From the IMG/VR virus record IMGVR_UViG_3300029883_000002, positions 40,584 to 104,583 of that record: 64,000 bases of DNA; one strand, given 5' to 3'. Source of the DNA: a virus. Positions 54,508 through 62,710 of the stretch are shown piece after piece. The position numbers and the translations under genes were made by a program. The notes under the pieces are model-generated. The model made no database searches. It saw only the letters and a list, made by a program, of their open reading frames with translations, and was not told the DNA's origin. Within the stretch, counting starts at the first letter, position 1, and each line of letters begins with the position of its first letter.

Positions 54508-55355
54508 AAACTAAAACGATCACAGATGTTTGTCAATTAGTGGATTTTAATTATGATTTAGATCATTTTGGAAATCTTATTGGTGAGGCTCAGTTTATGA
54601 GCCTCATTAATAATAAAAATTATATCATAGATATTTCAAAAGATAAATTTAAGTCAATGGGGTATCGATATGTTTATACACTCGGTGTTACTCCTGGAAA
54701 ACCAAGAATAACACATATTAAGAAAATAGATACTAATATTCCAGACATATATATTCACAAGTATGATCTTTATAAATTCGGTCCGCCATTTGAACCTCCT
54801 TATATTAATAAAGAAATAGAGTGTTGTATGTATTGTAGTACAAGAATACATAAAGCATTATTGAGATGTACGAATCAAAAATGTAACGGTATTCTTATTA
54901 AAAGGTTAAAGAGAGCTATTTTAGATTTTGGATTAGAAAAGTATATCGACATAAATGGAACTACAATCGATAATCTTATACTTGATCAAGATATTAAACA
55001 CCTTGGTCATATACTATCAATAGACGATATTTGTATAGAGTTATTAGGAATAGAAAAAAATAAAATAGATGATTTTTGTGCTACCATACTAGTTATACAG
55101 ATGGATCAATATTACATCTATAATGTTCTTGTTTCTCTTTACATAGAAGGTCTTACACCAAAGATTATTAAGAAAATAATAGATACTTATGAATCTTCTT
55201 CAGATGAGTTTTCTCAATATCTTCCGACTATCTTAACACAACCTGAGAATCTTGCTGAATGTGTAGATAGTGTTTATACAATTAACAAAATAGTAAATAG
55301 TAGTCAATATCGAATAGAAGAACTTGATACATTATTTAATTCGAAGAATAACTAG
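54504..55355 (+). CDS. Zn-finger protein resembling the C-terminal part of NAD-dependent DNA ligase
   Basis: A 283-aa protein. A four-Cys zinc finger, CMYCSTRIHKALLRCTNQKC (about residues 108-127), is followed by a helix-hairpin-helix-like stretch (AILDFGLEKYIDINGT, DQDIKHLGHILSIDDIC, IEKNKIDDFCATI). This order matches LigA (CPxC...C.N..Cp, then 'm.I.GLG', 'i.d..DLY'). The adenylation domain with KxDG is absent here, so it may be one subunit of a split ligase or another nucleic-acid-binding protein. ATGA overlap with the helicase gene couples them. Confidence 0.5.
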   Translation: MKTKTITDVCQLVDFNYDLDHFGNLIGEAQFMSLINNKNYIIDISKDKFKSMGYRYVYTLGVTPGKPRITHIKKIDTNIPDIYIHKYDLYKFGPPFEPPYINKEIECCMYCSTRIHKALLRCTNQKCNGILIKRLKRAILDFGLEKYIDINGTTIDNLILDQDIKHLGHILSIDDICIELLGIEKNKIDDFCATILVIQMDQYYIYNVLVSLYIEGLTPKIIKKIIDTYESSSDEFSQYLPTILTQPENLAECVDSVYTINKIVNSSQYRIEELDTLFNSKNN

Positions 55356-55384
55356 CAGTAGGAGGCTTTTAGCCTCCTACTGCT
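55354..55384 (+). terminator. Intrinsic terminator of the helicase operon
   Basis: AGCAGTAGGAGGC pairs with its complement around TTTTA; it overlaps the stop codon and is followed by ATATTTC. Confidence 0.8.
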
Positions 55385-55506
55385 ATATTTCATAGTATTC
55401 TTTTTTAGTTAAATATTATATTTTATCTATTATATGATTAACTCTCGTCCTTAGGACACTAGGTCATGATCGAAAAATATAACCATCCTATGAGGAGGCT
55501 TATGCG

Positions 55507-55929
55507 ATGGTAGAATCCACCTCAATTGGTATACCGCGCATCATCTCCGAATTATCTAAGGTGTTGCAAAGTACATCCAATCCTATTTTACAAGATGCGA
55601 TTGTTATTGAATCAGATACGGGTATTTTAACATTAGGTAATGGACAACTTTATAAAGATATTCCAAGTTCAAGAAAATATGTTCCTCTTTCATACTTAGA
55701 ATCATTTCTAAATTCTAATACTCGTTATGATATTGATATACCTTCAGATACTTGGATCATTACACATAATAAAGGGACTATTTCATTCTCTATTCAGATT
55801 TATACATATGACGATGATGAAAATGCTATTCTAACATTGGCATCTCCGACTCCGGTTGATCTTGATACTTTTGAAATAAAATTCAATAGTCAATTGACTG
55901 GTTATGTCATTGTCCAATTCGTAGTTTAA
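55507..55929 (+). CDS. Short tail-fibre protein (140 aa)
   Basis: N-terminal attachment module as in the fibres at 22701 and 23908 (DAIVIESDTGILTLGNGQLY). The second half (SDTWIITHNKGTISFSIQIY, LTGYVIVQFVV) is a beta domain reused in the fibres at 56008 and 57989 (WTLTHNLS, YTVNHNLN). It has no shaft, so it may cap or adapt the fibre array. AGGAGG precedes the ATG. Upstream lies TCTATTATATGATTAACTC, a string shared with the promoter region of the 389-aa gene. Confidence 0.7.
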   Translation: MVESTSIGIPRIISELSKVLQSTSNPILQDAIVIESDTGILTLGNGQLYKDIPSSRKYVPLSYLESFLNSNTRYDIDIPSDTWIITHNKGTISFSIQIYTYDDDENAILTLASPTPVDLDTFEIKFNSQLTGYVIVQFVV

Positions 55930-55962
55930 TTTTTTTTCTTAATTTTTTTGTATTTTTTAAAA

Positions 55963-55979
55963 AGTTACACCATGTAACT
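55963..55979 (+). promoter_or_regulatory. Leader hairpin of the GC-rich fibre gene
   Basis: AGTTAC-ACCAT-GTAACT lies 28 nt before the ATG at 56008 with no T-run after it. It is the third GC-rich gene in the window with a hairpin in its leader. Confidence 0.4.
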
Positions 55980-56007
55980 AAGAAAACCACAGAAAGGGTT
56001 TTTTAAA

Positions 56008-57531
56008 ATGACTTATGCTCAGCGTATTGGCCAAGATCTGGCCTTTGTTGGTTCGGGTGTTTTCCAGAATTTCGGCATCGAGCAGCTGGCTGTCGATCCC
56101 TCACCGATCACCAAGGTGAGTGTGTGGTATAATACCACATCGAACACCCTGAACTTCTCTTCGATCAATACTTCCGGCGCCTTCGTCATCAATCAGGTCA
56201 GCGACGTCGCCTCGGCGGTTTCGGCTCTGTCGGCCGAGACTGCGGCCCGTGAAGCCGATGTCGCCACCCTGACGGCCAAGCTTAATCAGGCCATCAACGG
56301 TCTGTCCTGGAAGTATGCCGTCGAGGTTATGCTGGATGGTACTGACACCGCCGTGGCACTGACTGGTCTTTATACCATTCAGGGCTATGCCATCCAGGAA
56401 GGCGATCGCATCGCCGTCAATGTCGATACTCCGGCCGGTTGGCAGGGTAACGGTATCTATATCGCTACAGCGGCCGGCGCCTGGTCACGCTCTACTGACA
56501 TGAACGAAACCACTCCGCTGGACGAGTTCACCGACGCGACATTCTACGTCGAAAATGGCACATACGGCGGCAAGCCGTACACACAGGTCAACCAGGTCAA
56601 TGTCGTCGGTACCGACGCTGTCGCGTTCACGCAGTCGAATGGTGCCAATAGCCTGGACCAGGGCTATGGTATCGTGATCGTCGGCAACACCATCGCCGTG
56701 GTTGGTGACAACTCCACCATCATCGTCGATTCGACTGGCGTTCATGTTGCCCAGGCTTATACCGATGGCATCAACTCCACCATCTCTAGTGCTGTCTCGA
56801 ACGAGCAGACACAGCGCACTCTGGCTATCCAGGGATTGCAGACCCAGATCAACACGGCCGACGGCAACATCTCCGCATTGCTGACCAGTGTCGGCGACAG
56901 TTCAACTTTGCAGACAACTGCGAAGAATCTGTCGGGCGCCATCAATGAAGTGTTGGGCAACATCAATTCGTTGTCGAGCACTGTTACCGGCAATATCCAG
57001 ACTGCGATCAACGGCATCGAAACTCAGATCGGCACCGTCGCCAGTCTGACAACGACGGCGAATAACTTGGTCGGCGCCATCAACGAAGTCAAGGCCAGTG
57101 TTGCGACACTGTCGACTTCTGTTTCTGGAGATCTTCAGACGGCTATCGATAACGTGCAGTCTGGTCTGACTCAGGAAATCCAGGACCGGGGAACAGCGAT
57201 CACCAACCTGTCCAACACTCTGGCTCAGGATATCGCTGCTGAAGCGGCCGCTCGTGATGCCGACATCAACGGCCTGGTCAGCGCCATCAACTCACAGCGT
57301 TATAACTACGCTTCGACGGTTGCGGCCTCGTCCTACACCGTCAACCACAATTTGAACACTGGCAATATCCAGGTGACCATCCGTGGCGACATGGGCAATG
57401 GCGTGTTCGACAACATCCTGCTTCCCTGGCATGTTGTTGATGCCAACAACATCTACATCGGCGACATCGGCTCTGCGATGAATGTCATCGTGTCGATCAC
57501 TGCCAATGATCCGATCACGGTCACTCCGTAA
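56008..57531 (+). CDS. Major tail fibre or collar protein with GC-rich codons (507 aa)
   Basis: N-terminal module YAQRIGQDLAFVGSGVF (compare IQRIGSDVTVMGGVN in the fibre at 57989). A domain around residues 110-190 (GYAIQEGDRIAVNVDTP, NGIYIATAAGAWSRSTDM) is common in phage fibre proteins. A long helical/coiled-coil shaft follows, with LSGAINEVLGNI and LVGAINEVKASV repeats, and the C-terminal beta domain YTVNHNLNTGNIQVTIRG. GC-rich coding marks it as the abundant member of the fibre set. A strong terminator follows. Confidence 0.75.
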   Translation: MTYAQRIGQDLAFVGSGVFQNFGIEQLAVDPSPITKVSVWYNTTSNTLNFSSINTSGAFVINQVSDVASAVSALSAETAAREADVATLTAKLNQAINGLSWKYAVEVMLDGTDTAVALTGLYTIQGYAIQEGDRIAVNVDTPAGWQGNGIYIATAAGAWSRSTDMNETTPLDEFTDATFYVENGTYGGKPYTQVNQVNVVGTDAVAFTQSNGANSLDQGYGIVIVGNTIAVVGDNSTIIVDSTGVHVAQAYTDGINSTISSAVSNEQTQRTLAIQGLQTQINTADGNISALLTSVGDSSTLQTTAKNLSGAINEVLGNINSLSSTVTGNIQTAINGIETQIGTVASLTTTANNLVGAINEVKASVATLSTSVSGDLQTAIDNVQSGLTQEIQDRGTAITNLSNTLAQDIAAEAAARDADINGLVSAINSQRYNYASTVAASSYTVNHNLNTGNIQVTIRGDMGNGVFDNILLPWHVVDANNIYIGDIGSAMNVIVSITANDPITVTP

Positions 57532-57545
57532 TCTGGGCGTATGAG

Positions 57546-57578
57546 ATATGCCCTTCCCCTTATAGAGGAAGGGCATAT
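57546..57578 (+). terminator. Intrinsic terminator after the GC-rich fibre
   Basis: ATATGCCCTTCC pairs with GGAAGGGCATAT around a 9-base loop, then TCTTTTT. Confidence 0.9.
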
Positions 57579-57598
57579 TCTTTTTACGGAAAAATAAA

Positions 57599-57796
57599 AT
57601 GATTAATTTAACAGATAAAAAGAATAATAAAATAAATAGAATTCTTGATAATTTGGATAAAGAAATGACAAATATAATGAATGAATTTTCTAGCAAAACT
57701 ACATTTATGCCAAACAATAAAGAATCGATAGAATTAAGAAGTAAAATAGAAGATATTAAGAAAAAATATGAAAGTTTAAGAGATATGCTAACATGA
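57599..57796 (+). CDS. Small coiled-coil protein (65 aa)
   Basis: Highly charged and helical (NKINRILDNLDKEMTNIM, LRSKIEDIKKKYESLRDM), probably a short coiled coil. No family. Weak ribosome site. Overlaps the next small gene by 4 bp (ATGA). Lies between two fibre genes and may be a fibre assembly chaperone. Confidence 0.5.
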   Translation: MINLTDKKNNKINRILDNLDKEMTNIMNEFSSKTTFMPNNKESIELRSKIEDIKKKYESLRDMLT

Positions 57797-57996
57797 TCAA
57801 TAACATGCATGTATGTGGATGGATAGATTATATTCTTAAGTTACAAAGAACATTTAGAAAAAAGGGTATTTGTGATAATCACGATTTAAATAGATTTATA
57901 GATAATCAAATAAAATTATTAAATTATATTCCAGATGCATTAGATCATAAAGTATCTTTTACAGGTTTTCCAAGAAAGGACAATTCCGATGAGTAA
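57793..57996 (+). CDS. Small unknown protein (67 aa)
   Basis: Begins MINNMHVCGWIDYILKLQ and ends FTGFPRKDNSDE. Coupled to the preceding ORF by ATGA and to the following fibre by an 8-bp overlap that contains the fibre's ATG. No family recognised; possible fibre assembly helper. Confidence 0.5.
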   Translation: MINNMHVCGWIDYILKLQRTFRKKGICDNHDLNRFIDNQIKLLNYIPDALDHKVSFTGFPRKDNSDE

Positions 57997-59503
57997 TATT
58001 CAGCGCATCGGTAGTGATGTAACGGTTATGGGTGGTGTGAATATCGGATCTCAGTTGACCGATTTTCCTTCGAATCCTATACCGAATACATATTACACAA
58101 TTAATGACGTTGTGTATTTATATACATACGTTAAAGGTGTCGCTACCTATTTCCCTGTTACTAATTTAAGTAACTCTATGGTTATAACCCAGGCCATTGC
58201 AAGCAATACCTGGACACTTACACATAATCTCAGTTATATGTATCCATTTATTCAAGTTGTTACTACCGATGGACAAATGTTCAGCCCTGGCTATACACCT
58301 GTTGATGCTAATAGTCTTATTATTAACTTCAATGAAGCTATTGCTGGATATGCATTAATTATTTCTCCAGAACAACTTCAGATCAATAGTGATGCTGCTC
58401 CTGAGTTTGTTACTGAACCTAGTTTAACTTCTGTATTGTCTGGTTATGTTACAAATAATTCGTTAGTAGCTTCCTTGGCTGCATATAGTCCAAGTGGCGA
58501 TTATGTTACTGGTACGCAGCTTCAGGATGCTATACAGACTATCACTGGTGTCACGCCAGCAACACTATCTACTCTTGAACAAATTGATGCTTTGCTGACG
58601 AGTGATACAAGTTCTATTGCTGCGTTAACAACCTCATTAAATGGCATTCTTATCGATTATATCACAAATGAGTATTTATCTTCATCTCTATCTGATTATG
58701 TTACTAATAGTGCATTAACAATTGCATTAGAGAACATTAATCTTTCTAACTATGTCACAACAACAGCATTAAATACAGCTTTATCGAATATCAATCTTTC
58801 TAATTATGTTTCTAATTCTGCATTATCATCTACATTATCAGGATATGTTAATGTGAATGTACTGTCATCGTATGTTACAAGCGTTACTTTAGGAAATGTT
58901 TTAAATAGTTATTCAACAACAAATGCTGTAACAACTACAATAAATACAGCTTTGCAGAACTATGTTACCAATAGTGCACTCACTACTACGTTATCTGCTT
59001 ATGCTACTAATAGTGCACTCACTACTACGTTATCTGCTTATGCTACTAATAGTGCACTCACTACTACGTTATCTGATTATGCTACTAATAGTGCACTCAC
59101 TACTACGTTATCTGCTTATGTTACCAATAGTGCACTCACTACTACGTTATCTGCTTATGCTACTAATAGTGCACTCACTACTACGTTATCTGCTTATGCT
59201 ACTAATAGTGCACTCACTACTACGTTATCTGCTTATGTTACCAATAGTGCACTCACTACTACGTTATCTGCTTATGCTACTAATAGTGCACTCACTACTA
59301 CGTTATCTGCTTATGTTACTAATAGTGCACTATCTACTACGTTGTCTAGTTATGTTACCAGTAGTGCACTATCTACTACGTTGTCATCTGCATTAAATAA
59401 TTATTCAACATCTTCTCAGATGAATACTGCTATTTCAAGTGCTATTGCTACAAATAATGCTAATAATTCTGGCGGTGGTTGGGGTGCAGCTCTGACTTTC
59501 TAA
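57989..59503 (+). CDS. Tail fibre with a long 13-residue-repeat shaft
   Basis: A 504-aa protein. N-terminal module IQRIGSDVTVMGGVNIGS, beta domain SNTWTLTHNLSYMYPFIQVV (about residues 70-135), then a shaft. From about residue 325 the shaft consists of nine near-identical 13-residue units, NSALTTTLSAYAT, and two diverged ones, with YVT/YAT variation. Such A/L/Y-periodic repeats form trimeric coiled coils or beta-spirals in phage fibres. The tail is Asn/Gly-rich (NNANNSGGGWGAALTF). AAAGGA lies 7 nt before the ATG. Confidence 0.8.
   Translation: MSNIQRIGSDVTVMGGVNIGSQLTDFPSNPIPNTYYTINDVVYLYTYVKGVATYFPVTNLSNSMVITQAIASNTWTLTHNLSYMYPFIQVVTTDGQMFSPGYTPVDANSLIINFNEAIAGYALIISPEQLQINSDAAPEFVTEPSLTSVLSGYVTNNSLVASLAAYSPSGDYVTGTQLQDAIQTITGVTPATLSTLEQIDALLTSDTSSIAALTTSLNGILIDYITNEYLSSSLSDYVTNSALTIALENINLSNYVTTTALNTALSNINLSNYVSNSALSSTLSGYVNVNVLSSYVTSVTLGNVLNSYSTTNAVTTTINTALQNYVTNSALTTTLSAYATNSALTTTLSAYATNSALTTTLSDYATNSALTTTLSAYVTNSALTTTLSAYATNSALTTTLSAYATNSALTTTLSAYVTNSALTTTLSAYATNSALTTTLSAYVTNSALSTTLSSYVTSSALSTTLSSALNNYSTSSQMNTAISSAIATNNANNSGGGWGAALTF
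58969..59319 (+). repeat. Tandem 39-bp repeats, nine units, inside the fibre gene
   Basis: The 39-base unit starting AATAGTGCACTCACTACTAC is repeated nine times with few changes (mostly GCT/GTT at one Ala/Val codon). Two more diverged copies follow to about 59390. The unit keeps frame, so unequal recombination would change shaft length by 13 residues. It is protein-coding repeat, not a CRISPR array. Confidence 0.9.
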
Positions 59504-59548
59504 TAATTTTGTATAATAAAAATCTCACAAAGAGGACACAGAAAAATC

Positions 59549-60454
59549 ATGACTACTCTTACTAATGTTCCGGCTTTCCCCCAGCAGCAGCGGTCTTTGA
59601 TCGCGACAGCCTCAATTGCCAATACGATTTATGCGGGTAATCCGCTGTCGATTCAAGCTCTTTCGTTCAATGGTACAACAGCCATTGCTACCACCGAATA
59701 TGCTCATGGCCTGACAACTGGTCAGATCCTGACCATCAGTGGTTCTCCGATTGCTGCTTACAATGCAGTATCTGTTTCGATCACTGTGATCTCGACGACT
59801 CAGTTCACATACACCATGGCGTCAACGCCTGCATCGGCGGTCTACCCGACCAATGGTTTGTTCAACGGCAACGTTGCCACATATACCATTACGATGCCGG
59901 CCATCACTGCCATTTCATTCTCGTCGACGACCGCTACGGCCACAACGGCTACTGCTCACGGTTTGGCTATCGGCGACATTGTCGGCATTTCCGGTGCTTC
60001 GCAGAATCCCTACAATGGCATTTTTGCTGTTGCTACAGTTCCGTCGGCAACGACATTCACATACACCATGACTGTCACCCCGACAGTGGCTGCTACAACA
60101 GCGACCTTGGCGCTGTGTAATGATGTTGTCAACTGGCCTGGCCTGATCACTCTGGGTTCTGCTGGTGTCAATGGTTCCATCCTGACAGGCCTGTGGGTTT
60201 CTGGCGCTACTACAGTGGCGGCTACTGATGCTATGTTGTATTTGCAGAAAGGCGGCATTGGCCCGATCGTCCCGATCGATTCCGTCACACTGACTGCGAA
60301 TACTATCTCGACATCTGCACAGAATGTCAAGACCGTGTTCCAGTATAGCGATGCGGCACCTCTCCGTCTCGGTATCAGCGATGTCCTGTATGTGGCAATC
60401 GGCGTCGCCAATGCGTCCGGCATCACATTCTACGGCCAAATCATCGACTTCTAA
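59549..60454 (+). CDS. Adhesin or decoration protein with GC-rich codons (301 aa)
   Basis: Contains two internal repeats of about 60 residues, each with ATTEYAHGLTTGQILTISG or ATTATAHGLAIGDIVGISG and a closing FTYTM. The C-terminal 95 residues (NGSILTGLWVSGATT, QYSDAAPLRLGISDVLYVAI) match the C-terminal part of the AT-rich 138-aa protein at 62711. It therefore seems to be a paralogue with two Ig-like repeats inserted and a different codon style. Located in the fibre array; AGAGGAC lies upstream of the ATG. Confidence 0.7.
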   Translation: MTTLTNVPAFPQQQRSLIATASIANTIYAGNPLSIQALSFNGTTAIATTEYAHGLTTGQILTISGSPIAAYNAVSVSITVISTTQFTYTMASTPASAVYPTNGLFNGNVATYTITMPAITAISFSSTTATATTATAHGLAIGDIVGISGASQNPYNGIFAVATVPSATTFTYTMTVTPTVAATTATLALCNDVVNWPGLITLGSAGVNGSILTGLWVSGATTVAATDAMLYLQKGGIGPIVPIDSVTLTANTISTSAQNVKTVFQYSDAAPLRLGISDVLYVAIGVANASGITFYGQIIDF

Positions 60455-60490
60455 AAAGTACGTTTATCTGACGGATAAGGACGGACTAAA

Positions 60491-61486
60491 ATGGCAGGAC
60501 AGCATATTATTCCTCCCGTTGGACCGTTAGCATTCGGACAGGTATTGAAGAACCCAGCCGTTGGTGTAACCACGGCTGGGAACTTTATACTTCGCCCTGA
60601 ACGGTCTTGCATTTTTAATTATTATGATTTATCGAATAAAGCAAATGAAACAAATGGTTGGGTTACTCAGCCATTATCAGCTCCTCAACAAATTAGATTT
60701 TATAGAAAAACTGGATCTCTTCTTATTAATGCTTGGGGTGCGGGTGGTGGTTTTTATGGTGGTGGTGGAGCTGCTGCTAGTATTGTTATTTCTCCGAATG
60801 TTGGTGATATACTAGATGTTTATGTTGGTGGTGGCGGTGGCCCATGGATTGGTTGGGGTGGTGGTGGTGGTGGTGGAACTTTCGTTTATTTAAATGGTAT
60901 ACTTGTATTAGCGGCCGGTGGTGGTGGTGGTGGTGCAGGAAATAGTGGAGGTACTTCTTTAGTTACTAATGGTAAGCCTGGTAATAATGCTAATGCCGGA
61001 TTAACTGATTCTGGTAATAGTGGTACTCCTGGTACCAATGGTCTATGTGCTTCTTCTACTAATGGTGTTGGTGGTGCAGGTATTTATGGTCCTTTATATG
61101 CTAACAACCAAGGTACGTCAACACCTGGTCTTAATCCAGGTGGTTATGCATTTAATGGCAATGCTAATGCCAGAGGTGGTTGGGGTGGCGGTGGTAATGG
61201 TTATAACAATGGTGGTGGTGGTGGTGGTGGTTACTCTGGCGGATGTGGCGACAATGTTAATAGTAATGCTGGTGGTGGTGGTGGAAGTTATGTTATTGCT
61301 GCAAACTGGTCCGATATGATTAGTGTTATTACAGCTGGTACAATGTATGCCGGATCTACAACATCTCCTGGTGGTATGACACTTGTCGGTTGGGATGGAA
61401 ATGCTGGTTATGGCGATCGTTGTTTACGAAATGCTACTGGCGATGGTGGTAACAATGGCATGGTATACATGCAGTGGGCAGCATAA
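60491..61486 (+). CDS. Glycine-rich receptor-binding adhesin (331 aa)
   Basis: After an N-terminal module of about 75 residues comes a polyglycine lattice: LLINAWGAGGGFYGGGGAA, DVYVGGGGGPWIGWGGGGGG, VLAAGGGGGGAGNSGG and GGGGGGYSGGCGDN, with a terminal strand region (GGMTLVGWDGNAGYGD). This is the glycine-rich (ALK/LTK-like) domain that forms polyglycine-II sandwiches at phage fibre tips. Paralogue of the next gene. A short inverted repeat lies within codons 20-29. Confidence 0.75.
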   Translation: MAGQHIIPPVGPLAFGQVLKNPAVGVTTAGNFILRPERSCIFNYYDLSNKANETNGWVTQPLSAPQQIRFYRKTGSLLINAWGAGGGFYGGGGAAASIVISPNVGDILDVYVGGGGGPWIGWGGGGGGGTFVYLNGILVLAAGGGGGGAGNSGGTSLVTNGKPGNNANAGLTDSGNSGTPGTNGLCASSTNGVGGAGIYGPLYANNQGTSTPGLNPGGYAFNGNANARGGWGGGGNGYNNGGGGGGGYSGGCGDNVNSNAGGGGGSYVIAANWSDMISVITAGTMYAGSTTSPGGMTLVGWDGNAGYGDRCLRNATGDGGNNGMVYMQWAA

Positions 61487-61498
61487 GGATATAAAAAG

Positions 61499-62629
61499 AT
61501 GCCTATTTCGATGCCTGCTGTAGCATTACAGCCTCCAACATTTGGTCAATTGTATAATCGATACAATATAATCCCTGATGCTCAGAAAAATCCAACTCCG
61601 TATGGATATGGTATTCTATATACTCCTTCTAACAAATCGTGTACATTTGGGTTTAGTGGAAAACCAGGTCGTAATGAAACTATTTATGCTAAGAATGCTG
61701 GTAAAACATATTATCCTTATTCAGTTAATGTTGTTGCTCCAGCGACATATGCGAATGGTAGTACGTTATCTGCTGCATTTCAGAGCACCCATCAGATGCT
61801 CATATTTAATAAATCTCATAATGTTACGGTTAATGTGTGGGGTGCCGGCGCTAACGTTGGCGGCGGTTCTGGTGCTGCTGCTAGTATTGTAGTATCAGTT
61901 AATCCTGGCGATATTATGCGTATTTATGTTGGCGGTACTGGTACTTGGAGTTCATCAGGAAATGGTACTAATTCTACTTCATATGTTCGTGCAGGTGGTG
62001 GTGGAGGTTCATTTGTTACACTAAATAATGTCCTTATTATTGCAGCCGGTGGTGGTGGCGGTGGTTTATGGGCCATGGGTTCGTATATCTTTGCCACAGG
62101 CGGAACAGCAACAACTTCTGGTCAGCCGGATTCCAGTGGTACTAATTTAGGTGGTAGTGGTGGGAATGGTGGTAGTGGTGGCGGTGCAGGTATACTGACT
62201 AAAGGCGGTTCGTCCTTTATCAACCCAGGTTCACAATCTTCACCGAATGGTAGTTATGGAATTTACTCTTCGTATGGTGGCGGTAGTCCACCGGCATGGA
62301 ATGATAGCAATGCATCATACTCTTCATCGGGTGGTGGTGGTGGTTATTCTGGCGGAGGTAGTGGGTCAGCCTGGGGCAATGCCGGTGGTGGTGGTGGTTC
62401 GTTTGTTCTTACAACATCGTCATTTGGAAATAATAATACTATCGTTACTGCTGGTACTTTGTATTCTGGAAATACTGGAAATATTACAAGCACTCCTCCA
62501 GGTGGTACTTCTTTAGCTGGATACGATGGCGTTTCTGGTTGTGGAGATAATATTGTTGGTAATAATACAGTTTATAATCCTATTATACCCAATTCTACAA
62601 ATGGCCTTGTTTATATAAGTTGGACTTGA
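61499..62629 (+). CDS. Second glycine-rich adhesin (376 aa)
   Basis: Same plan as its neighbour: N-terminal module, VTVNVWGAGANVGGGSGAAA, IMRIYVGGTGTWSSSGNG, LIIAAGGGGGGLWAMGS, GGGGGYSGGGSGSAWGNAGG and PPGGTSLAGYDGVSGCGDN. The glycine blocks line up but the loops between them differ, as expected of receptor-binding variation. It starts 12 bp after the first adhesin. Confidence 0.75.
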   Translation: MPISMPAVALQPPTFGQLYNRYNIIPDAQKNPTPYGYGILYTPSNKSCTFGFSGKPGRNETIYAKNAGKTYYPYSVNVVAPATYANGSTLSAAFQSTHQMLIFNKSHNVTVNVWGAGANVGGGSGAAASIVVSVNPGDIMRIYVGGTGTWSSSGNGTNSTSYVRAGGGGGSFVTLNNVLIIAAGGGGGGLWAMGSYIFATGGTATTSGQPDSSGTNLGGSGGNGGSGGGAGILTKGGSSFINPGSQSSPNGSYGIYSSYGGGSPPAWNDSNASYSSSGGGGGYSGGGSGSAWGNAGGGGGSFVLTTSSFGNNNTIVTAGTLYSGNTGNITSTPPGGTSLAGYDGVSGCGDNIVGNNTVYNPIIPNSTNGLVYISWT

Positions 62630-62710
62630 TATAAAGATTATTAATACTTCAAAATAAAATAACACATTTATTTTATGTTTATAAATCTTCAGAATTGGAG
62701 AAAATAGAAA

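Noticed and set aside
58969-59390. CRISPR-like array of regular repeats
   Set aside because: Units are contiguous with no unique spacers and stay in frame within a fibre gene.
58962-59396. A 144-codon frame of repeated hydrophobic SLLRYLLML units
   Set aside because: It is the +1 frame of the 39-bp fibre repeats, so it repeats only because the DNA does.
60550-60578. Inverted repeat in codons 20-29 of the first glycine-rich adhesin as a terminator
   Set aside because: It lies inside an intact coding region, has no T-run, and is short enough to be chance or coding constraint.
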